From CAYLLD01 sp964425135 (GTDB taxonomy: Bacteria; Pseudomonadota; Alphaproteobacteria; Rhodobacterales; Rhodobacteraceae): 42,874 nt of DNA. The notes under the pieces were generated by a model. The model did no database searches, was not told the DNA's origin, and was given only the letters and a program-made list of their open reading frames with translations. This document shows positions 9,511 through 16,823 of the stretch, piece after piece. The DNA lies in the NCBI GenBank assembly GCA_964425135.1, contig CAYRKW010000023.1, forward strand, positions 1 to 42,874, written 5' to 3'. Each line of letters starts with the position of its first letter. Positions within the stretch are counted from its first letter, which is position 1. The position numbers were made by a program, and so were the translations under genes.

Positions 9511-12500
9511 ATGTCTCAGCGATATTTCTCCACGTCAGACCGACCGATGCATATGGGCCCCTACCCGTGCGAATTGCTTGCGCGGCAGGATGCGGTTGAT
9601 CTGGAGCGCGCGCCCGATCCGGCGCCGTTGAATTTCGCAAGACCCGAAGCGCCGCATTCCATCGTTAATGCGATGCGAGAGCATCAGGCGATGCTTGATG
9701 CAATCCGCGATGGGTTGGTCAACAAGGCTGTCTCTGAAGTGCCCGAAGATATTGAGGAACGGGCGCATCACCTCAAATCCTTCGGGTATTTTGCGGATGC
9801 GTCGGTCGTTGGGATGTGCCGACTGGACGATCGCTCGATCCTTGAGACGCCGTTTCGCAATCCCGACATAGATCGTCTGGCAGAGGATTTGCGGACGCGG
9901 CAGACCAAAACGCTCGCGTCCGGTATCGATATGATCATGGCCGATCTGCGCGAGTCGATGCAGGCCCCGCCCAGCAGTATTGACGGGCATACGCATGCGC
10001 TGGTGTTTTTGTACGAGAACCCGCGCAATCCGGGGGCTGACGAGCTTGGGTGCGACTGGATACAAGATGCGCAGAGCCATCGCGCCTGTCTCTTGGCGTC
10101 TGAAACGGCGATTGTGCTGGCCAATTATCTGCGGCTTTTGGGGTATCCGTCGCGCGCACACACAGGCGCGACGTCTGATGTGGATTTGGGGCGCCTTGCG
10201 ATGGCGTCGGGGTTGGCGAGCGTTGAAGACGGGGTTTTAACGCATCCCTATATCGGGACGCGGTTTGGGCTTGCTGCGGTGACGACAACGTTTGAGATCG
10301 CAACGGATCGCCCTCTGGCAGCGCGGGCGGATCAGCCCAAATCGGCGTTTGGGCTTGATTGGAAACTGGGGCGGCACAGCAGTAAGACTGCGGGAAATGC
10401 GCTCGGATACGCCAAGCGCCGGTTTGTCGATGGCGCGCATCCGTTTGAGACACTCAAGCGCGTGGATACGCCGACAACGTTCATTGATGAAGCACGCGTT
10501 CCAAGGGTGCCAAAGCGCACGGATATGTTCGCGCGCGCACAGTTTGGCGATATGGGCAAAGCGTTGCAGGATGGTGCGACGGGCGGGCATTACGTGCGAA
10601 AGGCGGCACCATCGAGCGCACAGCGGCGGGCGCTCGGGGCTTTTGTGTTGCTGCAAGATGGTGCGCCCGAGGAGCATAAGACATCGCTCGATCCAGAGGC
10701 GGCGGCGGCGCTTGTCAAAGCGACGAGTTACTTTCTGGGTGCTGATGCGGTTGGGATTTCGCGCTGCCCCGATTGGTCTTGGTACAGCCATGATGCGGCG
10801 GGTGTGGAGATTGACCCTCCACACGATCAGGCGATCTCGCTGATTATCGATCAGGGTTATGAGACGATGGAGGGCTCGTCGGGGGATGACTGGATTGCAG
10901 TGGCGCAGTCGATGCGGGCTTACTTGCGGTTTTCCCTGATCGGCGGGGTGCTGGCTAAGCAAATCCGCAATCTGGGGTATGCCGCCAAGGCGCATACGGT
11001 GATGGATGGGGAGGTTTTGCAACCGCCGCTCTTATTGCTGAGTGGCTTGGGCGAGGTCAGCCGGATTGGTGAGGTTATACTCAACCCGTTTCTAGGGCCG
11101 CGTTTGAAGTCGGGCGCGATCACGACTGATCTGCCGATGGCGCATGACAAGCCGATTGATTTTGGGCTGCAGAGGTTTTGCGAGAATTGCAACAAATGCG
11201 CGCGTGAATGTCCGTCGGGAGCGATTACGGCCGGGCCGAAGATGATGTTCAACGGATATGAGATTTGGAAATCGGACAGCCAAAAATGCGCGAGTTATCG
11301 GATCACCACGCAAGGCGGGGCGATGTGCGGGCGGTGCATGAAGACCTGTCCGTGGAATTTGGAAGGGATATTTAAGGAGCGACCGTTCCGCTGGGCCGCG
11401 ATGAACATTCCGCAGGCCGCGCCGATGCTGGCGCGTCTTGATGATCAGCTGGGGAATGGGTCGCTCAATCCGATCAAAAAGTGGTGGTGGGATATCGAGA
11501 TTGACGAGGATGGCGGGTATCGCCCGACACCACATGAGGTGAATGCGCGGTCGCTGCAAACCGATCTTGATCTGAAATATGAGGATCAGACGCTGGCGGT
11601 ATATCCGGCCCCGCTTGCGCCGCACCCCTATCCTTATCCTGATCCAATGGATCGCGAGGCGGGGATTGAGGCTTATCAGGCGATGATCACAGCCGAGCAG
11701 TACAAGCTGCGGCTGGCGCGCGGCGAGACAGAAGGGCTTGCGCATGAGTATCGGCTGGAGGCGGACAGTCCGGTCATTCAGGTGAAGGTCATGCGGGCAG
11801 ATGTGATGGCTGAAGGGGTGGTGAAATATGAGTTCGCGCCTGTGGGCGGCGGCGATTTGCCGGAATGGTCGGCGGGGGCGCACCTGGATATTGTCGTGGC
11901 GCCAGAGTTTTTGCGTCAGTATTCGATGTCAGGCGATCCGTCGGATCGCTCAAAGTACCAGATCGGGGTGTTGCGCGAGGATGAGGGGCGTGGTGGGTCG
12001 AAGCTGATGCACCGGATTTTCAGCGTCGGGCGGACGGTGTTTATCTCCAAGCCCATCAACCATTTTCCACTGCATGAGGATGCCAGGTTTACGGTGCTGA
12101 TGGGCGGCGGGATTGGGGTCACGCCGATGATTGCGATGGCGCATGAGTTGCATGCCAAGGGTGCCGCGTTTGTGCTGCATTATTCCGGGCGGCGCAGGGC
12201 TGAAATGGGATTTCTTGAGGATCTTGAAGGGTTTAGCTGGGCGGACAAGGTGCATTTGCATATCAGCGATGAGGGAACGCGCGCGGATTTTGGCGCGCTT
12301 TTGCCGGCCTATGGGGCTGGCACTCATGTCTATACCTGCGGGGCGGAGCGGTATATGAGCGCCGTGACCGATGCGGCAAACGCTCTGGGATATCCGGATG
12401 AGGCGCAGCATTTGGAGTATTTTTCAGTCCCCGAATTGCCCGACTATGAGAACCATCCGTTCACGCTGCGGCTTGCGACGTCGGGGCGGGATTTGGCTGT

Positions 12501-12720
12501 GCCAAAGGATGCGAGCGCCGCAGATGTGCTCAACGCGAACGGTTTCAGCGTGGATGTGAAATGCGCGGACGGGCTGTGTGGTGTGTGCAAATGCGGGCTT
12601 GTTGGCGGAGAGGTGGAGCATCGCGATTTTGTGCTGTCCAAAGCGCAGCGCAAGGATGGGATTATCCTGTGCCAAAGCCGTGCGGCCGAGCCGGATGGGG
12701 TGATTGAGATCGATCTTTAG
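9511..12720 (+). CDS. Cytosolic reductive dehalogenase fused to NAD(P)H flavin/[2Fe-2S] reductase (BhbA/NpRdhA type)
   Basis: A 1069-aa self-sufficient reductive-dehalogenase candidate that removes halogen with cob(II/I)alamin and electrons from NAD(P)H. Domains in order: residues about 60-290 are a cofactor-fold copy without cysteine clusters. Residues about 390-660 are the catalytic copy, with FCENCNKCARECPSGAI (Cys557, 560, 563, 567) and a second cluster (Cys593, then 606, 609, 613 in MCGRCMKTCPWN). A PDR-like reductase follows, with the flavin motif RQYS (802-805) and NAD-binding GGGIGVTPM (865 on). The plant-type [2Fe-2S] site is Cys1018, 1023, 1026 and 1054. There is no Tat signal and no rdhB anchor gene, unlike respiratory enzymes. 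The two N-terminal copies align (LANYLRLLGYPSRAHT against LAKQIRNLGYAAKAHT). Substrate unknown; brominated or chlorinated aromatics are family precedents. Confidence 0.9.
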   Translation: MSQRYFSTSDRPMHMGPYPCELLARQDAVDLERAPDPAPLNFARPEAPHSIVNAMREHQAMLDAIRDGLVNKAVSEVPEDIEERAHHLKSFGYFADASVVGMCRLDDRSILETPFRNPDIDRLAEDLRTRQTKTLASGIDMIMADLRESMQAPPSSIDGHTHALVFLYENPRNPGADELGCDWIQDAQSHRACLLASETAIVLANYLRLLGYPSRAHTGATSDVDLGRLAMASGLASVEDGVLTHPYIGTRFGLAAVTTTFEIATDRPLAARADQPKSAFGLDWKLGRHSSKTAGNALGYAKRRFVDGAHPFETLKRVDTPTTFIDEARVPRVPKRTDMFARAQFGDMGKALQDGATGGHYVRKAAPSSAQRRALGAFVLLQDGAPEEHKTSLDPEAAAALVKATSYFLGADAVGISRCPDWSWYSHDAAGVEIDPPHDQAISLIIDQGYETMEGSSGDDWIAVAQSMRAYLRFSLIGGVLAKQIRNLGYAAKAHTVMDGEVLQPPLLLLSGLGEVSRIGEVILNPFLGPRLKSGAITTDLPMAHDKPIDFGLQRFCENCNKCARECPSGAITAGPKMMFNGYEIWKSDSQKCASYRITTQGGAMCGRCMKTCPWNLEGIFKERPFRWAAMNIPQAAPMLARLDDQLGNGSLNPIKKWWWDIEIDEDGGYRPTPHEVNARSLQTDLDLKYEDQTLAVYPAPLAPHPYPYPDPMDREAGIEAYQAMITAEQYKLRLARGETEGLAHEYRLEADSPVIQVKVMRADVMAEGVVKYEFAPVGGGDLPEWSAGAHLDIVVAPEFLRQYSMSGDPSDRSKYQIGVLREDEGRGGSKLMHRIFSVGRTVFISKPINHFPLHEDARFTVLMGGGIGVTPMIAMAHELHAKGAAFVLHYSGRRRAEMGFLEDLEGFSWADKVHLHISDEGTRADFGALLPAYGAGTHVYTCGAERYMSAVTDAANALGYPDEAQHLEYFSVPELPDYENHPFTLRLATSGRDLAVPKDASAADVLNANGFSVDVKCADGLCGVCKCGLVGGEVEHRDFVLSKAQRKDGIILCQSRAAEPDGVIEIDL

Positions 12721-12859
12721 GAGCGGGCGCTGGGGTGGAATTGGGCGCAACGGGCAGCGTGCGCTGGAGTGCTGGCGCTTGGGAGCGCGGGCTGAGAAAC
12801 AAGGGATTTTCCGCGTTATTTGCGGTGTTGCGTGAATGGTTAACGCGACGCTTGGGTTT

Positions 12860-12914
12860 TCGGACTTTTATCGGGTTTTAATCGGACTTCCATCGGGCTT
12901 TTCTTCGGATTTGG
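12860..12914. repeat. Five-unit 11-bp phased array, TCGGR with T-tracts
   Basis: TCGG(A/G) begins at 12860, 12871, 12882, 12893 and 12905, giving steps of 11, 11, 11 and 12 bp. Most units read roughly TCGGRYTTTTA. The TTTT tracts (12857, 12866, 12876, 12899) therefore recur about once per helical turn, as in intrinsically curved DNA. The array is preceded by GGTTAACG at 12838 and lies about 190 bp upstream of the GntR start. It has no coding meaning in any frame that I can see. Confidence 0.7.
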
Positions 12915-13071
12915 AGATTGATTAATCGCGGCGTACGGCTGTGGGCGCGATATTGCGACGTTTGGTTGAGCGTTGAATTAGAGCGCTTTGGCAAATTTGG
13001 GAGCCGGTCTGATGGGTAACTCTGCTTTGGCACAATGAGCATGTGCACTTGCTTTGGAGGCCTATTTGTGT

Positions 13072-13091
13072 ACATTTTGTATACAAAATGT
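13072..13091. promoter_or_regulatory. 20-bp perfect palindrome, GntR autoregulatory operator
   Basis: ACATTTTGTATACAAAATGT is an exact 20-bp palindrome centred on TTGTATACAA, the core of FadR-type GntR operators. It ends 11 bp before the ATG of the GntR gene. Bound regulator would block the promoter or ribosome site, so negative autoregulation and co-control of the downstream DapA and ALDH genes are likely. Confidence 0.8.
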
Positions 13092-13102
13092 GAGTACCGA
13101 CG

Positions 13103-13807
13103 ATGACCCGCATCACCAAAGATCAATGTTTCGAGGATATCGCCCATCGTATTCTGGCGACGGAACTGGCACCGGGGGCGGCGCTGGATGAAGCCTCGCT
13201 TGCGGCTCATTACGGGCTGTCGCGCACGCCGCTGCGGGAGGTTTTGCAGCGGCTGGCGGGGCAAGGCTACATCCGTAGTGAGGAAAATCGCGGATCCAAA
13301 GTCTCTTCGCTTGATCTGGCGAGCCTGCGGGTTTTCTTCCAAACCGCGCCAATGATCTATGCCAATGTGGCGCGGCTGGCAGCCGAGCAACGGACGGAGG
13401 CGCAGCTCGATGCGCTCAAAGACGCGCAGCGGGCGTTTGCGCAGGCAACTCAAGCGGGTGCGGCGCAGGAAGCGGCACTGGCGAACCACCGGTTTCATGC
13501 GGTTATCTCGGACATGGCGGACAACCCGTATCTGGCGGCTTCTATGTCGCGCTTGCAGATCGACCACACGCGGATGAGCCACACGTTTTATCGCGCGGCG
13601 TCAGAGGAGGACGCGCAGCGGATATCAGACGCGAGCGCGCAGCATGATGCGATGATCGGCGCGATTGAGGCTCGCGATGCGGGGAGGGCTGTTGATCTGA
13701 CGTTGCAGCATTGGGACCTGTCGCGGGACCGGATGGAAGAATTTGTCCGGCCAGATCCGCTGCCGGTCGATGTAGTGAAACGGCAGGGTCATGCCCATGC
13801 TGTTTGA
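13103..13807 (+). CDS. GntR-family transcriptional regulator (FCD type)
   Basis: A 234-aa regulator. The winged HTH occupies about residues 8-70 (ATELAPGAALDEASLAAHYGLSRTPLREVLQRLAGQGYIRSEENRGSKV is its recognisable core, spanning several helices and the wing). The C-terminal FCD helical domain includes ANHRFHAVISDMADNPYL and AQHDAMIGAIEARDAGRAVDL. The start ATG sits right after the palindromic operator at 13072. Its 3' end overlaps the DapA-family gene by 17 bp, so the two are translationally linked, and that pathway's substrate or intermediate is the expected effector. Confidence 0.92.
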   Translation: MTRITKDQCFEDIAHRILATELAPGAALDEASLAAHYGLSRTPLREVLQRLAGQGYIRSEENRGSKVSSLDLASLRVFFQTAPMIYANVARLAAEQRTEAQLDALKDAQRAFAQATQAGAAQEAALANHRFHAVISDMADNPYLAASMSRLQIDHTRMSHTFYRAASEEDAQRISDASAQHDAMIGAIEARDAGRAVDLTLQHWDLSRDRMEEFVRPDPLPVDVVKRQGHAHAV

Positions 13808-14741
13808 GGGAATATACACGCCTCTGGTGACGCCCTATCACGAGGATTTTTCGCTCAACAAAGAGGCGCTGGAGCAGACGGTTGAGCTGCTGATCGGGGC
13901 CGGTGTTCACGGGATTATCGTGGCGGGCACAACGGGCGAGTATTACGCGCAGACGATGAAGGAGCGCGTCTATTTGATGGGGCTGGTGCGCGATATGATT
14001 TCGGGCCGTGTGCCGATGATCGTGGGCACAGGCGCGATCCGCACCGAAGATAGTGTCGAATATGCGCGCCAAGCTGTGCGGCACGGGGCGGATGCGCTGC
14101 TGGTGGCAACGCCGCCCTATGCCTATCCGACGGGCCGCGAGATAGCCCTGCATGCGCTGGCGATTGACCGGGCGGCCAACCTTCCGGTGATGCTATACAA
14201 CTATCCGGGGCGCATGTCGGTGAATATGGACGAGGACTGTCTGGACCGGCTGGGGCGCTCGCCCAATTTCTGCGCGATCAAGGAAAGTTCGGGCGATCCG
14301 AACCGGTTGCACATGCTGGCGCGGGACTATCCGCATATTGGGCTGAGCTGCGGGATGGATGATCAGGCCTTGGAGTTTTTCGCGTGGGGTGCGCGGTCAT
14401 GGGTCTGTGCGGGATCGAATTTCGCGCCGGAGGCACATATCGCGCTGTATCGGGCCTGTGCGGTGGAGGGTGATTTCACCAAAGGGCGGGCAATTATGTC
14501 GGCGATGCTGCCGCTCATGCGTGTGCTGGAGCAAGGCGGTGCGTTTGTTCAGTGCATCAAGCACGGGCTAGTTGCGCGCGGGATTGCGGCAGGGCCACCG
14601 CGCAAGCCGATGCAGCCCTTGAACAAGGATGCAAAGCGGGAGCTCGAAGAGGTGATCCGCACAATGAATGTGACGATTGCAGCGATTGAGGATGTGGGAC
14701 CACAAGAGGTCCCGGATCACGTCCGGGACGGGAGGGACTGA
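13791..14741 (+). CDS. DapA-family (dihydrodipicolinate synthase/N-acetylneuraminate lyase) aldolase or dehydratase
   Basis: A 316-aa class I Schiff-base TIM barrel. AGTTGEYYAQT carries the Thr pair (47-48), VMLYNYPGR the catalytic Tyr136, and CAIKESSGDPN the Schiff-base Lys164. Family activities include DHDPS, N-acetylneuraminate lyase, 5-keto-4-deoxyglucarate dehydratase and 1-pyrroline-4-hydroxy-2-carboxylate deaminase. Pairing with a dedicated GntR and an aldehyde dehydrogenase argues for catabolism, not lysine synthesis. A start at 13797 (MLFEGIYTP) is also possible. The last codons (tail PQEVPDHVRDGRD) are encoded by a REP-like palindrome, so the C-terminus appears to have been extended by the repeat. 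The stop lies 1 bp before the next ATG. Confidence 0.92.
   Translation: MPMLFEGIYTPLVTPYHEDFSLNKEALEQTVELLIGAGVHGIIVAGTTGEYYAQTMKERVYLMGLVRDMISGRVPMIVGTGAIRTEDSVEYARQAVRHGADALLVATPPYAYPTGREIALHALAIDRAANLPVMLYNYPGRMSVNMDEDCLDRLGRSPNFCAIKESSGDPNRLHMLARDYPHIGLSCGMDDQALEFFAWGARSWVCAGSNFAPEAHIALYRACAVEGDFTKGRAIMSAMLPLMRVLEQGGAFVQCIKHGLVARGIAAGPPRKPMQPLNKDAKRELEEVIRTMNVTIAAIEDVGPQEVPDHVRDGRD
14709..14729. repeat. REP-like palindrome inside the 3' end of the DapA-family gene
   Basis: GTCCCGGA-TCACG-TCCGGGAC is an 8-bp stem with a 5-nt loop. It has the same architecture as GTCCCGGC-TCAAG-GCCGGGAC at 42735. Here it is translated in frame as part of the C-terminal tail and ends 13 bp before the aldehyde dehydrogenase ATG. 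Confidence 0.8.
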
Positions 14742-14742
14742 T

Positions 14743-16233
14743 ATGACCGATTTGCTGACACGGGCAGAGTATGGCGCGATTGCCGCTGATCTGGATTTGC
14801 CCAGCGCGCCGTTCATTGACGGGAAATTCCGCAAGGGGCGCGGGGCGATGATGCCGACGCTCAATCCAGCGACGGGCGAGGAATTGGCGAAAATCTCGAC
14901 GGCTTCGGCGGCGGATGTGGATTTGGCCGTCGGCAAGGCACGCGAGGCATTTGATCAGGGGCATTGGGCGCGGATGCATCCCGCGGCTCGCAAGGATGTG
15001 CTGATCAAGCTGTGCAAATACATCACCCGGCGCAAGCGCGAATTGGCGGTTCTGGAGAGCCTTGAGAGCGGCAAGCCCATTCGCGATTGCGAGACGGTGG
15101 ATATTCCCGAGGCGATCCATTGCATCAAGTGGCATGCGGAGGCGGCGGACAAGATTTACGATCAGGTCGGGCCTGCGGGTGATGATGCGATCTCGATGAT
15201 TGTGCGTGAGCCTGTGGGTGTGGTCGCGGCGGTGCTGCCGTGGAATTTTCCGCTGTTGATGCTGGCGTGGAAGATCGGGCCAGCGCTGGCGGCGGGGTGC
15301 TCGGTGATCGTGAAGCCTGCAGAACAGACGTCGATGACGGCGCTGCGGGTGGCGGAACTGGCCACAATGGCTGGTGTGCCACGCGGTGTGTTGCAGGTGT
15401 TGCCCGGAGATGGGCCATCGGTCGGAGAGCCACTTGGGCGGCATATGGATGTGGATATGGTCAGCTTTACTGGCTCGACGGAGACGGGGCGGCATTTCCT
15501 GCGCTATGCGGCGGACAGCAATCTCAAAAAGGTGGTGCTGGAGTGCGGCGGCAAGAACCCGGCGGTGGTCCTGTCGGATGCAGAGCATTTGGATCATGTG
15601 GCCGAGCATGTGGTGAATGCGGCGTTTTGGAACATGGGCGAGAATTGCTCTGCCGCCTCGCGGTTGATTGTGCATCGCGACGTCAAAGCGCCGCTGATGG
15701 AGCGGGTTTTGGCGCGGGTGCGGGATTGGAAGGTGGGCGATCCGCTTGATCCGGCCAATCATCTGGGTGCGCTGATCGATGCAGGCCATTGCAAGAAAGT
15801 CGGCAAGTATCTGAAGGGCAAGGCGCTGGTGGGCGGCAAGGCAGACGGACCGTTTGTGCCGCCGACGATCTTTGAGGCGCGCGCGGGTGATGCGCGGGCG
15901 CGCGACGAGATTTTCGGGCCGGTGTTGAGCGTTATTGAAGTCGCGACCGATGATGAAGCGATCGCGCAGGCCAATGACACACAGTACGGGCTGGCGGCGA
16001 GTGTGTTCACGGCGCATGGGCGCAAAGCGATGCGGGCGGCGCGGGATATTCGCGCGGGCACCGTGACGGTGAATTGCTATGGCGAGGGCGATGCGGCCAC
16101 GCCGTTTGGCGGGTTCAAACAATCCGGTTTTGGCGGGCGCGACAATGGTTTGGCGGCGCATGATCAGTATACCGAGATCAAGACGATCTGGGTTGATCTG
16201 AGTGATCCGCGGGATGGAGATTATGTCGGGTAG
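14743..16233 (+). CDS. NAD(P)+-dependent aldehyde dehydrogenase (PuuC-like)
   Basis: A 496-aa ALDH-superfamily enzyme that oxidises an aldehyde to the acid. It shows PWNFPLLMLAWK (oxyanion Asn), VKPAEQTS, the Rossmann FTGSTETGR, the general base in LECGGKNP, the catalytic nucleophile Cys302 in NMGENCSAAS, and EIFGPVLSV. The C-terminal TPFGGFKQSGFGGRDNG and TEIKTIW resemble gamma-glutamyl-aminobutyraldehyde (PuuC) and 2-oxoglutarate-semialdehyde dehydrogenases. Start 14743 has GGAGGG 6 bp upstream; the upstream in-frame ATG at 14677 lies inside the DapA gene. A semialdehyde from the DapA-family or amine-oxidase step is the likely substrate. A BrnTA pair separates it from mttB. Confidence 0.94.
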   Translation: MTDLLTRAEYGAIAADLDLPSAPFIDGKFRKGRGAMMPTLNPATGEELAKISTASAADVDLAVGKAREAFDQGHWARMHPAARKDVLIKLCKYITRRKRELAVLESLESGKPIRDCETVDIPEAIHCIKWHAEAADKIYDQVGPAGDDAISMIVREPVGVVAAVLPWNFPLLMLAWKIGPALAAGCSVIVKPAEQTSMTALRVAELATMAGVPRGVLQVLPGDGPSVGEPLGRHMDVDMVSFTGSTETGRHFLRYAADSNLKKVVLECGGKNPAVVLSDAEHLDHVAEHVVNAAFWNMGENCSAASRLIVHRDVKAPLMERVLARVRDWKVGDPLDPANHLGALIDAGHCKKVGKYLKGKALVGGKADGPFVPPTIFEARAGDARARDEIFGPVLSVIEVATDDEAIAQANDTQYGLAASVFTAHGRKAMRAARDIRAGTVTVNCYGEGDAATPFGGFKQSGFGGRDNGLAAHDQYTEIKTIWVDLSDPRDGDYVG

Positions 16234-16257
16234 CGGTTTGCGTTGCGCGACGGTGCG

Positions 16258-16491
16258 TTATTCCTCCAGCCCCAACTCGCGGCGGAGGAGCGCGTTAACC
16301 CGTGCACTCATATCGCCTTTGGCGCGCAGACGGTCGATCACGTCCGGGTCGAGCATGAGGTTGAGGCGCTGTTTGCGTTTGGAGAGCGGGAGAGGTGGGC
16401 GGCCGGGACGAAAGAGCTTGAGATCGTCCATCGTAATTTCGCGAACTTCCCCGTCAGCTCCGATAAGCGGCTCGGAAGTTTTGGTAGACAT
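16258..16491 (-). CDS. brnA: BrnA-family antitoxin
   Basis: A 77-aa protein. The C-terminal ribbon-helix-helix-like region (KQRLNLMLDPDVIDRLRAKG, then MSARVNALLRRELGLEE) is typical of BrnA, following the Pro-rich RPGRPPLPLSKR segment. The antitoxin is expected to dimerise, neutralise BrnT and repress the operon promoter. It overlaps the toxin gene by 38 bp (16454-16491), with toxin first as is usual for brnTA. Its stop is 24 bp from the convergent aldehyde dehydrogenase stop. Confidence 0.88.
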   Translation of the reverse strand: MSTKTSEPLIGADGEVREITMDDLKLFRPGRPPLPLSKRKQRLNLMLDPDVIDRLRAKGDMSARVNALLRRELGLEE

Positions 16492-16753
16492 TTTGTTCCC
16501 TTTTGTTGGCCCGCCGCAGCGAGATTATCCGAATTTTGGTGTCTCGAAGCGTGTAAGTGAGGACCGTCAGCCGGTCCTCAAGCATACCGAACGCCACTTT
16601 GCGCACCTCACCATAGTCGGTGCGCATATCGACAGAGATCATCGCTGTGTCCCAATCAAACCGCACGACATCGGCGAAATCGAGGCCCCGCTCGCGCAGG
16701 GTCTGGGCGCGTTTGGCGTCGTCCCATTCGAGATCATCGGAATTTATATACAC
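16454..16753 (-). CDS. brnT: BrnT-family ribonuclease toxin
   Basis: A 99-aa protein with the BrnT signature: EWDDAKRAQTLRERGLDF near the N-terminus, a central VRKVAFGMLEDRLTVLTYTLRD, and C-terminal RIISLRRANKRE. BrnT folds like RelE-type RNases and cleaves RNA to halt growth. The start is GTG at 16753, with AGGA 8 bp upstream on the minus strand. The 70 bp between it and the divergent mttB start must hold the toxin promoter and the BrnA operator. No frameshift or stop is visible, so the pair looks functional. Confidence 0.9.
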   Translation of the reverse strand: MYINSDDLEWDDAKRAQTLRERGLDFADVVRFDWDTAMISVDMRTDYGEVRKVAFGMLEDRLTVLTYTLRDTKIRIISLRRANKREQNVYQNFRAAYRS

Positions 16754-16823
16754 ACAAAAAGTCCTGCGATCAAGATTGGGCGCGAGGCGTTTGTGCGCAA
16801 TTCATGGTTAACGGAAGGTTGAT

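Larger units (their letters stand above)
12721..13102. other. 382-bp gene-free stretch upstream of GntR
   Basis: No credible gene was found. The first 120 bp after the dehalogenase stop are GC-rich with no clear terminator. It then holds GGTTAACG (12838-12845), the phased TCGG/T-tract array (12860-12914), and a 20-bp perfect palindrome just before the next start codon. It probably contains the promoter of the GntR-DapA-ALDH unit. Confidence 0.7.

Noticed and set aside
12860..12914. CRISPR array
   Set aside because: Units and spacers are far too short, and no cas gene is present.
12878..13582. Minus-strand open frame overlapping the GntR gene
   Set aside because: It runs through the palindromic operator and opposite a clear GntR HTH; Arg/Pro-rich shadow.
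14557..16161. Minus-strand open frame (534 aa) opposite the aldehyde dehydrogenase
   Set aside because: Arg/His-rich shadow of a clear ALDH gene; caused by GC-biased third positions.
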